A stretch of 6,398 nucleotides of DNA. Source: JANQLU01 sp964434955 (GTDB taxonomy: Bacteria; Planctomycetota; Planctomycetia; Pirellulales; Pirellulaceae). A model generated the notes under the pieces. That model saw only the letters and a list, made by a program, of their open reading frames with translations, made no database searches and was not told where the DNA came from. Positions within the stretch are counted from its first letter, which is position 1; the number at the start of each line of letters is the position of its first letter. The stretch covers positions 1 through 6,398 of the forward strand of contig CAYSXI010000244.1 of assembly GCA_964434955.1 (NCBI GenBank), in the 5' to 3' direction. The position numbers and the translations under genes are program-made. Positions 1 through 6,398 of the stretch are shown here, one piece after another.

Positions 1-1654
1 GCATCTGATAGGCCTCACCTCGGAAAACTCGTTTTCGATATTGGTGAGCCAAACGGTTTTTCGTACGCTCGATGAACGACTGAATTCCACCCCATTGGAC
101 AGGTGCGACATAAGGAATTCCCATTCCGTCGGTAAACGCGAAAACGAGGAATGCTTTTTCTCCGCGAGTCTTGTGCTCAAAATCAGCTTCGACATAGGGC
201 CATTCAATCTCGTTGCCGTCCGCATCCGTGATGATTTCGGTTTTCACGGTCCGCCCCTTCATGAGCCACCCATCGTTTTTGTAACAGGTGGTCAACTCGT
301 GCCAGCCCGGAAATGTCTGGTCAATCGATACGCTTGCCATAAAGTTGGAATCCGATGCGTACTCCCAACGGTCAGATCGTTGCCCCAGGTCACTACCGGC
401 GGAACGATCTTCAAGCGTATAGCGGTTTTGTTTCCACTTGTAAGTCTTGCTGATCTCTTGCGTGCCTTCCTGTTTTGAAACCACGGTGACAATCTCGGGG
501 TCCAAATCTGTTTGATCAAAAGGCAGAATGACGGCCGAAGAGAAAAATCGGACTTTTAGCTTGGGATTCAACAACGATCGTTGCACTTCAATGATCTGCA
601 TGACCCCCATCAGTCCAAACAGCCCAGCACAAACCCAAGCAGTCATTTTGAATGCGTTGCTCGGTCGAGTGTTTCGGCGCTTCTGCCGCCGCGTACTGCG
701 TTCCTCCTGGGTGCTGGCCAAAACCGAATTCCAGAACCTTGAAATGGCTCTCCGCATCGGGTGGCCCGACTCCATTGATTCGCTATCAACCGGCCCAAAG
801 ATAAACATCAAGAATTGATCCGTGCTGAGGACCAGGAGAATGGCCAGCAGCAGCACGGTGTAGCCAAGTAAATCGTGTGCGATTCCATCTTTCAAATTGA
901 TTCCGAAAAGAATATCCGACATCGGAATCAGGACGATTCGAACCGAGTTCATGAAGATCGCCCAAATCGTCGAAAGTCCCATCAGCAACATGCCGCGAAA
1001 CCACGGACGTCGCGCGAGCACAATGAACACGGCCGAACAAAACAGCAATGTGAAGAATGACTGGACTCCACTGCACGCCTGCTCGACACCGTATCGCTCA
1101 TTGGGAAACTCGAGAACGGTACCCGGTAAATAATGCTTGAAATCCAACAAGTCGAGATAATTACTCGAAATGGAGGCACTAAACGTTTGAAGCTTCGTGA
1201 TCAAAAACTGATCCATCCCGAAGGGGGTCAACGTCACCCACAGGGGAAGCGCCACCGCGATCAAACTTCGGTCGGGATTTTGCCCGTCTTTGGTTCGGGC
1301 CAACAAGCTGGTGATGAGCAACATCACGCTGGCTGCCGTAAACCAGGGCGTCAAGAAGATGGTTCCCATAATTCCGAGTCCCACGCCGATCGCGAACAGG
1401 AATGACGAGAACTTGCTGGAGAAAAACTTGGAAGCTTCCTGATTCGGCCAACGCAACGTCAGGAACAAACCGAATGCGATAAACGCAAAAGGGAAAAACT
1501 TATAGTGAGGTTGCGCCCACAATCCACGATAGTACATGAAAAGCATCGGCAACTGCGCCCCGATCAGAACCAGATAGGGTGCCAGATACGGAATCATAGA
1601 AACCGGCTTCGCGGAGGAAGATTTCTTCTCAACGGGTATCGAGGCGGACGACAT
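1..1654 (-). CDS. xrtU: Exosortase (XrtU-like) with fused EpsI-like C-terminal domain, 3' end beyond window
   Basis: A frame opens at ATG 1652-1654 and stays open to the window edge, giving 551 complete codons without a stop. The protein is an integral-membrane exosortase, a cysteine transpeptidase-like enzyme that processes proteins with C-terminal PEP-CTERM-type sorting signals at the cytoplasmic membrane. Hydrophobic segments lie at about 21-43, 51-68, 82-118, 129-150, 198-214, 220-245 and 261-287. The catalytic residues are visible: Cys194 in VEQACSG, Arg239 in MNSVRIV and His260 in GIAHDLLG. A basic loop (about 318-331, TRRQKRR) is followed by another membrane segment (about 333-353). 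A soluble tail then contains FPGWHELTTCY (Cys457) and FLVFAFTDG, resembling the EpsI/DUF3485 exosortase-associated domain. A weak purine-rich AGCAGG lies about ten bases before the ATG. Exosortase family is confident; assignment to the planctomycete XrtU type rests on overall resemblance and the fused tail. Confidence 0.9.
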   Translation of the reverse strand, partial: MSSASIPVEKKSSSAKPVSMIPYLAPYLVLIGAQLPMLFMYYRGLWAQPHYKFFPFAFIAFGLFLTLRWPNQEASKFFSSKFSSFLFAIGVGLGIMGTIFLTPWFTAASVMLLITSLLARTKDGQNPDRSLIAVALPLWVTLTPFGMDQFLITKLQTFSASISSNYLDLLDFKHYLPGTVLEFPNERYGVEQACSGVQSFFTLLFCSAVFIVLARRPWFRGMLLMGLSTIWAIFMNSVRIVLIPMSDILFGINLKDGIAHDLLGYTVLLLAILLVLSTDQFLMFIFGPVDSESMESGHPMRRAISRFWNSVLASTQEERSTRRQKRRNTRPSNAFKMTAWVCAGLFGLMGVMQIIEVQRSLLNPKLKVRFFSSAVILPFDQTDLDPEIVTVVSKQEGTQEISKTYKWKQNRYTLEDRSAGSDLGQRSDRWEYASDSNFMASVSIDQTFPGWHELTTCYKNDGWLMKGRTVKTEIITDADGNEIEWPYVEADFEHKTRGEKAFLVFAFTDGMGIPYVAPVQWGGIQSFIERTKNRLAHQYRKRVFRGEAYQM

Positions 1655-1774
1655 GAAAAGGCAACCTGCTAGTCAACATAGGAAGAAAAGGAGTGGAGGC
1701 CTCGCGCCAAAGTGGTTCGACTCTCGGCCCTCTATTCTTATAGCGTCGAAACTATCCATCCTGCTGTCAACGCT

Positions 1775-1798
1775 GACGCCATTCGTCATGAATGAGTC
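1775..1798. repeat. Short inverted repeat CATTC-N5-GAATG
   Basis: CATTC at 1780-1784 and GAATG at 1790-1794 flank a five-base centre. Outside them, GAC (1775-1777) and GTC (1796-1798) extend the symmetry across small interruptions. It lies about 120-145 bases before the exosortase start and could be a hairpin in the leader RNA or an operator. The stem is short, so chance is a real possibility. Confidence 0.3.
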
Positions 1799-1810
1799 GA
1801 GTGAATTCGA

Positions 1811-1836
1811 TTCGGGTTGAAACGATTGTTCCCGAA
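1811..1836. repeat. Inverted repeat TTCGGG-N14-CCCGAA
   Basis: Perfect six-base arms lie at 1811-1816 and 1831-1836 around a 14-base centre. The repeat sits between the candidate promoter at 1862-1891 and the exosortase start at 1654, so it would fall in the 5' leader. The geometry fits a regulator-binding dyad or a modest RNA hairpin. No known operator consensus is recognised. Confidence 0.35.
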
Positions 1837-1861
1837 AACGTGATTTTGCAAACTCTTGCGT

Positions 1862-1891
1862 ATTGTAGTGGGTTCGCAGGCCTTTCCTCAA
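1862..1891 (-). promoter_or_regulatory. Candidate sigma-70-type promoter for the exosortase gene
   Basis: Read on the minus strand, TTGAGG (1886-1891) is separated by 18 bases from TACAAT (1862-1867). The -35 matches four and the -10 matches five of six consensus positions, and the spacing is acceptable. Transcription would begin near 1855, leaving a leader of about 200 bases before ATG 1654. Planctomycete promoters are poorly defined, so this is a suggestion from consensus matching only. Confidence 0.35.
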
Positions 1892-1914
1892 ACCCCGTTG
1901 CACAATTAGAAGCA

Positions 1915-1992
1915 TTTTTTCCCACATTCACGTGCCGTCGGCGCTACCGCAAGCGAGCTCGAAATGCCTCTTTTCGAATGTGCCAGGGAAAA
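1915..1992. repeat. Long interrupted inverted repeat downstream of the membrane-protein gene
   Basis: TTTTTTCC then CACATTC (1915-1929) is mirrored by GAATGTG (1976-1982), a four-base interruption CCAG (1983-1986), then GGAAAA (1987-1992). The inner seven and outer six bases pair perfectly around a 46-base loop. It lies about 40-115 bases past the stop of the gene ending at 2031. On the minus strand the 3' side is followed by an A tract rather than U, so it is not a standard intrinsic terminator. Confidence 0.35.
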
Positions 1993-2030
1993 CAAATGAA
2001 GGCAAAGTGAAATCGACCTGAGACCCATCT

Positions 2031-4604
2031 CTAGTCATCCGACTTAATTGTGGCGATGCCGGTAACCTGGGCACGATTAGGCGTGGTGTACACTGCCGTC
2101 ATTCGTGTCTTCCCCTGAGGCTTCATTTCAACATTCAGCCCATTGGTTCGAAAACTCAAGCTCTTACTCGAATTCACCCGGATGGTCGCCAACGCGTGAC
2201 TGTTCTGATAAATCAGCTCGGCAAAATACTGATCCCGCCTTGCAGTCATCTCCCAAATCTCGCCGTTTGACCATTGAATCACCCACGTGTGTTCTGGAAG
2301 ATGGCGAAAAGTCCCCCAGATCGAAATCGCATTTTCGGGGAGCACATGTTTGCGAACATTGATCGCGTTCATCTTTTTCTTGATCTGCGAAGCGCGTCGA
2401 TCATTTACCCGGGACGCGACGCCCTCATAGATTTCCTTCGCCCTCGCCTTCATTTGATTGGCAATGAATGGCTGCTGCCCGGTCGCCTTCCGAGCCCAGA
2501 GCTCAGCAACTTCAATCGCCACATCGTGAGCGAGACGTTTGTTTTCCCATTCAAATTCTGCCTTGGCGAGTTGTTTGAGCGTTGGATCGTTTGAACGAAT
2601 CAAAAATTTCAATCCGCGCGAGTAGTCCTGCTTCACGAAGCAAAGGAAACGTCCAATATCGTGATTGGCCCTTTTGTCATCCGGATCCAAGTCCAATTTC
2701 TTTCGGGCTTTTTCCGCCGCCTGATAGATCCGCTTCATCTGACCGAGATCATTCTTGATCCTGGATAACACCGCGACTGATTCCAGGTCATTGAAACGCT
2801 TGGCAGCATCACTCAACTGTTTGAGCAGGTCGATGGATGTATCAAAATCATTGTGTGCAAGGCTGCGATGATAGGCGTCCAGAACCAGGCGAACGGGCAC
2901 CATTGCGGCCTGCTGGTTTCGCAAGCTCTTATTGAATTCCGCCGTCGCCACGCCAATGAGATCGGCGAACGAAACGACAAAACGAGATTCAATTTCCTCC
3001 GCAACGGAAAGCGTACGCGTCAACTCTGTCATTCGTCCGGAGCAAATCAATGCAAGCTGGTAATAGCCAAAACGCTTATCGACCGATTCGGCCGCGCGAG
3101 CCATCTCGAGAAAACGGACGACCGACAACTCCGCCCGCGCCGAGGGCAATAGCAATGACTGGTGTTTCTCTCGGAGTTCGAGAAGAGTCTTTTTCTGTTT
3201 GGCCAGTGCGGGCGGCTTTTTGCGTTCGGCTTCGTCAAACTCCTTCTTAAAAAACGCGGGATCGGGTAGCCCGTCTTCTTTTTTGGGAGCCACTCTCATC
3301 TGGCTAATTTCGACGGCCAGGTTGTAGCTGCTTTTCAGGAGCGATGGCTTTTGCCGATAATCAAACTGGCGAAAAGTTCCGACGTATGCCGGCTCCACTT
3401 CACCGGTGACCGATTGATTGACGATACCGATTGCCAAGTCGCGCGGTACCACCTCCCGCATCAAGAAAAACTCGGTTTCGCGTTCGCCATCACGACGCAA
3501 AACCAGCTTCTTATCCTCAGATGAGACGACTTCGACGACTTCATCACAAACAAAAAACCGATCACCCGACTTCAAGCCTGCCTTTGCGATTTCGTAACGA
3601 TTCCAAAAGCTCTTGGTTTTGTCCAGAATTTCCTGGCAGGAATCGATATCGTCCTTTTCCCCTTGCCGAATCAAGTTGGAATAATTGTCCTTGATCAATT
3701 GAAGGATCTCGCCAGCATCGTTCATCTTTCGAATGGCGATCGCATAGTAGACTTTGTGCAATAGCTCATCAAACTGGTCATCTTTTCGGGTCAAGACAAG
3801 CGGAAGCTCGTCGGCGAAACGAGGCGCGGCATCCCAGTCCGCCAGGTCCGGCGGTTCGGAATTCAGCGGCTCCCGTTTATTCGTTTTTGACGTCCCGGTT
3901 TTCGAGTTCCCGCCATCCTTGGTCTTCTTTTTGCCACCACCCGTTTTTGTTTTGTCAGACCCATTCACTTTGGCAGGATCGGACTTGTTACCCTTGCCAC
4001 GTGGAGTTGTTGTCTTGTCTTTCTTGTCCGCTACTTTGTCTTTTGGCGTTTCATTGTCACGATCAATCTTTGCCTGACCGTCTTTCGCAACCTGGTCGGA
4101 CTCCATCGCCTGTTCGCTCATCACGAACTTGACGATGAACCCAATGGCCACGAGCGCAACCACACCAAAACCCAAGTTGAGCCAAATCAACCAACTGCGT
4201 TTTTTTCCCCGAAGTGCTTGCTCTTGCCTTCGCTGTTTCGAAGTGATGGGGCGTGAGACACCCACAACATTAACTTGTTCCGATTTGTCTTTGGGCGTTT
4301 CAACCTCCGCCGGAGGCGGTGGAGGACCCAACGATCTTCTGAGACGTTCGTCGTACTCCTGGCGGGTCTGGTCGTTCATCAAACAACGCCGAGCAAGCGC
4401 GAGCTCGCTCAACAGCTTCTGAGACGCTTCCGCATGCGGACCTGTCTGGAACGACCGAACGTGAGCCATTTGGCGGTCAGCTGCCGCGGACAGGACTTCC
4501 TTGTCGCTTTCGAAATCCTCGACGCCCAAAAGACGATAGTGGCTGGGCGGACGTTTTCCGTCGCGAATACCAAGCCATTTCAGATAGGGGTCAAAGGTAG
4601 CCAT
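2031..4604 (-). CDS. Single-pass membrane protein with N-terminal J-like module and planctomycete helical repeat module, 857 aa
   Basis: Function is unknown. Residues 7-88 form a J-domain-like module (HYRLLGV at 22-28, AADRQMAHVR at 41-50, YDERL at 84-88), but the HPD tripeptide that DnaJ proteins need to stimulate DnaK is absent. A proline run (94-98) leads to a basic RGKKR and a membrane segment at about 137-161. By the positive-inside rule the N-terminus is cytoplasmic and the rest extracytoplasmic. Residues 165-245 are a low-complexity Lys/Thr/Gly/Asp linker. A region with DLAIGIV (389-395) and FRQFDY (411-416) follows, then helices (about 465-745) including FLCFVKQDYSRGL (653-665), and a small probably beta-rich end with WVIQW (774-778). 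The last two parts match the upstream neighbour. I chose ATG 4604, giving MATFDPYLKWLG, over an in-frame TTG at 4616 because the added MKSL is not part of the module. No Shine-Dalgarno is evident. Confidence 0.9.
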   Translation of the reverse strand: MATFDPYLKWLGIRDGKRPPSHYRLLGVEDFESDKEVLSAAADRQMAHVRSFQTGPHAEASQKLLSELALARRCLMNDQTRQEYDERLRRSLGPPPPPAEVETPKDKSEQVNVVGVSRPITSKQRRQEQALRGKKRSWLIWLNLGFGVVALVAIGFIVKFVMSEQAMESDQVAKDGQAKIDRDNETPKDKVADKKDKTTTPRGKGNKSDPAKVNGSDKTKTGGGKKKTKDGGNSKTGTSKTNKREPLNSEPPDLADWDAAPRFADELPLVLTRKDDQFDELLHKVYYAIAIRKMNDAGEILQLIKDNYSNLIRQGEKDDIDSCQEILDKTKSFWNRYEIAKAGLKSGDRFFVCDEVVEVVSSEDKKLVLRRDGERETEFFLMREVVPRDLAIGIVNQSVTGEVEPAYVGTFRQFDYRQKPSLLKSSYNLAVEISQMRVAPKKEDGLPDPAFFKKEFDEAERKKPPALAKQKKTLLELREKHQSLLLPSARAELSVVRFLEMARAAESVDKRFGYYQLALICSGRMTELTRTLSVAEEIESRFVVSFADLIGVATAEFNKSLRNQQAAMVPVRLVLDAYHRSLAHNDFDTSIDLLKQLSDAAKRFNDLESVAVLSRIKNDLGQMKRIYQAAEKARKKLDLDPDDKRANHDIGRFLCFVKQDYSRGLKFLIRSNDPTLKQLAKAEFEWENKRLAHDVAIEVAELWARKATGQQPFIANQMKARAKEIYEGVASRVNDRRASQIKKKMNAINVRKHVLPENAISIWGTFRHLPEHTWVIQWSNGEIWEMTARRDQYFAELIYQNSHALATIRVNSSKSLSFRTNGLNVEMKPQGKTRMTAVYTTPNRAQVTGIATIKSDD

Positions 4605-4640
4605 GAGTGATTTCAATCGCCAAGAACAACATGTCCCGTT

Positions 4641-4669
4641 ATCTTAGCAATTGAAAAGTCGAAGGACAA
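4641..4669 (-). promoter_or_regulatory. Candidate sigma-70-type promoter for the 857-aa membrane-protein gene
   Basis: On the minus strand TTGTCC (4664-4669) and TAAGAT (4641-4646) are exactly 17 bases apart, each matching four of six consensus positions. Transcription would start near 4634, about 30 bases before ATG 4604. The spacing is ideal but the boxes are moderate. If real, this gene can be expressed independently of its paralogue upstream. Confidence 0.35.
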
Positions 4670-4730
4670 TTTCGAGTCGGGTCACCCGGAGTCTAAAGCG
4701 GAATTCAAATAACTAACCGAAGGCGTGAAA

Positions 4731-4756
4731 CCGGTTCGAGCCGGAAAATGTTTTCC
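4731..4756 (-). repeat. Two adjacent inverted repeats just after the stop of the upstream paralogue
   Basis: Starting four bases past the stop codon are GGAAAA-N2-TTTTCC (4743-4756) and, overlapping it by two bases, CCGG-N6-CCGG (4731-4744). On the minus strand the second can fold as a four-base stem followed by TTTC. This could be a weak terminator or an mRNA 3'-end structure, but the stems are short and the U run is minimal. Confidence 0.25.
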
Positions 4757-4760
4757 AAAA

Positions 4761-6398
4761 TCACTGGCCAAAAGGAACGGCTGCCGTGGCTTTCCCTTTA
4801 CCTTCGTCTCGCACACGTTTGCCGCGAAGCGTGAAACGCCGCGCCACCATTGATTTCTTGGATTCGGGAGTCAGAATCAACGCGCCCGACTGCTGCCTTG
4901 GCAAGTAAACTCGAATCCCCTGCCCTGGCAATCCAAACTCCTGCAGCGACTCGAATCGCCACTTGGCCGTTGCCTGCTGACCATTCTGATAATAGGTCAG
5001 GTTCCCATCAGCCGTGAACTGAACCTCATCCCACTCTTCAAACCGCGGCCACTCGATCCGCCATTTCGAATCTCCCAGAAATCGATTGCGGCCAAAGCCG
5101 GAAACGTTCGCAACGTCAAACCCCGTTTCAATCGCCTCAATCTCTTCGATGATCTTTTCGACCTCTTTCTTCTTGAGGTCGTCCAGGGACGCCAATGCGT
5201 TTTCGAACCAGGTCGCGGCGTGCTGTTTCATCCTTTTGGACTGAAGCGGTTTCGTGCCGGCCATGTCGTACCAAATCTGGGCAACGGCCATCGCACTATC
5301 GGACTCCTCTTTCTCCAACTCGGCCAATTCAAGATCAGCCGCTTGCTTGAGCTTGGGATCGCGGCCTTTCGACAGCCGCGGAAGGCCGGCGGCAAAATCA
5401 TTCTTGACGAAACACAAGTACTTTCCGATGGCAAGATTCGCCGCCGGATCGTTTTCATCCTGCTCAAGCTGTTCCATCGCCTTGTCCGCAGCCGTGGCCA
5501 GACGTTTCATTTCCGTCACTTCCGTGCGAACTGTCGTCAGCTTCTTGTGCGACTCGGCGTCACCTAATTTTTTCAACGCCGCAAGCGATTTCGAGATTCC
5601 CAGCAATGCCGCCGTAAAATCTTCCTGCTCCAATCCCTTTTGCCACAGCAGCGTCCAGGACTTGATCATCCGCGTCTGTTCCGCAGACGACTTCGCTTTC
5701 TTTCCAAGCGCGTCCAGCGTTGTTCGCGCGATATCAAAGTAGGCGATTTCGAAACGCTCGCCCATTGTTTCAATGGTCTCAATCGCTTTTTCGGGTTCCC
5801 CGGCCAAAACGTAAAGCCGCCGCGCCTCTTCGAGCATGGCGTATCGAGACGCCGGCTCCAGATCGTCGGAGTCACAATCCGCAAGCAACTGGGTCGCAAG
5901 GTCGATCGTCGCTGTGCTTTCCTTCGAGTTGTACAAATCCGCGTAGCCCACCTTGATGCTTTTCAATGCCTTGGCGCGAGCCGAAGAATCGGGAACCGCA
6001 AGCAGTGTTTCCGTTTCCGAACCGCCGCCAAATGGCTTGCTGTCTTCGACCTTCGCAGGATCCTTCGAGTCAGAACTTTCCGGCTCGCTCGAGTTTGAAT
6101 CCTCGCCTCGGCCGCTGCCATCCGTTCCGCTACCCTCCGTCGATATTTCCTCGGCGCCGGTTCCGAATGGATTGGAAACACTGGCCGTTGCCGTAGATGC
6201 CGACAGGACTTGATCCAAATCAAACGCGAGCGGAAATGACTTGGGCCGATTTGCAAAATCAAATTGCTGAAAAACACTGATGTACGTTGGCAATTGCCCC
6301 TGGTTTCGAATCGAGCTTTTGACGACCCCGACGGCCAAGTCGCGATCGACAACGGCCCTACCGAGATCATAGGTCGTGGTGGTGCCATCGGCAGCAAT
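4761..6398 (-). CDS. Paralogue of the 857-aa protein, C-terminal 545 residues; start beyond window
   Basis: The frame is open from the right edge to a TGA at 4761-4763, so 545 residues are visible and the N-terminus is missing. An in-frame TTG at 6338 is unlikely to be the start, because homology to the downstream protein begins before it (RDLAVGVV aligns with RDLAIGIV). Visible parts in order: the DLAVGVV/QFDF region (about 19-60), an acidic Ser/Glu/Asp/Gly linker (about 83-130), a helical region with SRYAMLEEARRLYVLAGE (184-201) and KYLCFVKNDFAAGL (326-339), and a C-terminal domain with WRIEW (446-450) and FTADG. From MKR at 297 to Glu357 it aligns without gaps to residues 623-683 of the neighbour, with 30 of 61 identical by hand count. 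The module is widespread in Planctomycetes but its role is unknown. Whether the missing N-terminus carries a J-like module and membrane anchor cannot be seen. Confidence 0.88.
   Translation of the reverse strand: MAADGTTTTYDLGRAVVDRDLAVGVVKSSIRNQGQLPTYISVFQQFDFANRPKSFPLAFDLDQVLSASTATASVSNPFGTGAEEISTEGSGTDGSGRGEDSNSSEPESSDSKDPAKVEDSKPFGGGSETETLLAVPDSSARAKALKSIKVGYADLYNSKESTATIDLATQLLADCDSDDLEPASRYAMLEEARRLYVLAGEPEKAIETIETMGERFEIAYFDIARTTLDALGKKAKSSAEQTRMIKSWTLLWQKGLEQEDFTAALLGISKSLAALKKLGDAESHKKLTTVRTEVTEMKRLATAADKAMEQLEQDENDPAANLAIGKYLCFVKNDFAAGLPRLSKGRDPKLKQAADLELAELEKEESDSAMAVAQIWYDMAGTKPLQSKRMKQHAATWFENALASLDDLKKKEVEKIIEEIEAIETGFDVANVSGFGRNRFLGDSKWRIEWPRFEEWDEVQFTADGNLTYYQNGQQATAKWRFESLQEFGLPGQGIRVYLPRQQSGALILTPESKKSMVARRFTLRGKRVRDEGKGKATAAVPFGQ

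Larger units (their letters stand above)
1655..2030. other. 376-base intergenic region upstream of the exosortase gene
   Basis: No convincing gene is present in this gap between the stop of the 857-residue membrane protein and the start of the exosortase. The two short frames inside it lack a ribosome binding site or recognisable protein character. What it does hold is a promoter-like pair on the minus strand and three inverted repeats, listed separately. If the promoter is real, the exosortase mRNA would have a leader of about 200 bases, unusually long for a simple promoter-to-gene distance. I see no intrinsic terminator with a following U tract for the upstream gene. Confidence 0.6.

Noticed and set aside
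1737..1770. TTGACA (1765-1770) and TATAAG (1737-1742) on the minus strand as a promoter
   Set aside because: Each box is good by itself, but the 22-base spacing is far outside the usual 16-19 for sigma-70 promoters.
1673..1927. Minus-strand frame of 84 codons directly upstream of the exosortase gene
   Set aside because: No Shine-Dalgarno, no hydrophobic or domain character, and it covers the promoter-like -10 and both small dyads. A leader peptide is possible but unsupported.
1792..2010. Plus-strand frame of 72 codons in the intergenic region
   Set aside because: No ribosome binding site, no recognisable protein family, and it overlaps the inverted repeats; the composition looks like random translation.
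4338..4586. Annotating the J-like module as a functional DnaJ co-chaperone
   Set aside because: The HPD motif required for DnaK stimulation is missing, and the protein otherwise has none of the DnaJ zinc-finger or substrate-binding regions.
4129..4610. Plus-strand frames opposite the start of the membrane-protein gene, and similar ones opposite all three genes
   Set aside because: They are antisense shadows of genes with clear family features; their translations are Arg/Ser/Pro-rich with no recognisable domains.
4678..4688. CGGG-TCA-CCCG as a terminator between the paralogues
   Set aside because: A four-base stem with a three-base loop and no U tract; it also lies just upstream of the candidate promoter rather than near the preceding stop.
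82..4706. Eight GAATTC hexamers (82, 115, 726, 1803, 2170, 2934, 3859, 4701)
   Set aside because: More than the one or two expected by chance, but most are inside genes and they are not regularly spaced; composition and codon use are the simpler explanation.

Overview
The window looks like planctomycete chromosome, with base composition near 50% GC by eye. Three things support this. The exosortase resembles the planctomycete XrtU group. The central protein begins with the degenerate J-like module (HYRLLGV...AADRQM...) that is common in Planctomycetes. Two neighbouring proteins carry the helical module with a YLCFVKxD...GLxxL...DPxLK signature that recurs in planctomycete paralogue families. 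I cannot name a genus.

All three genes I can support lie on the minus strand, so they read from the right edge to the left. (1) 4761-6398 is the 3' part of a gene whose start lies beyond the right edge; it encodes a large protein of unknown function. (2) After a 156-base gap, 2031-4604 is a complete gene for an 857-residue single-pass membrane protein: J-like module, transmembrane segment, lysine-rich linker, then a long C-terminal region homologous to protein 1. The two are tandem paralogues. (3) After a 376-base gap with inverted repeats and a candidate promoter, 1-1654 is the 5' part of an exosortase gene. It runs off the left edge without a stop, so a search for closed reading frames misses it. 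Its Cys-Arg-His active site is intact and an EpsI-like extracytoplasmic domain is fused to its C-terminus.

Exosortases cleave and process proteins bearing a C-terminal PEP-CTERM-type sorting signal, usually alongside extracellular polysaccharide production. Neither complete C-terminus in the window (proteins 1 and 2) has such a signal, so I see no direct evidence that they are substrates. Each of the two intergenic gaps holds a promoter-like sequence, which suggests three separate transcripts, but this is inference. I saw no RNA gene, insertion sequence, CRISPR array or origin. The most notable points are the tandem J-like/paralogue pair of unknown function and the structured leader candidate upstream of the exosortase.
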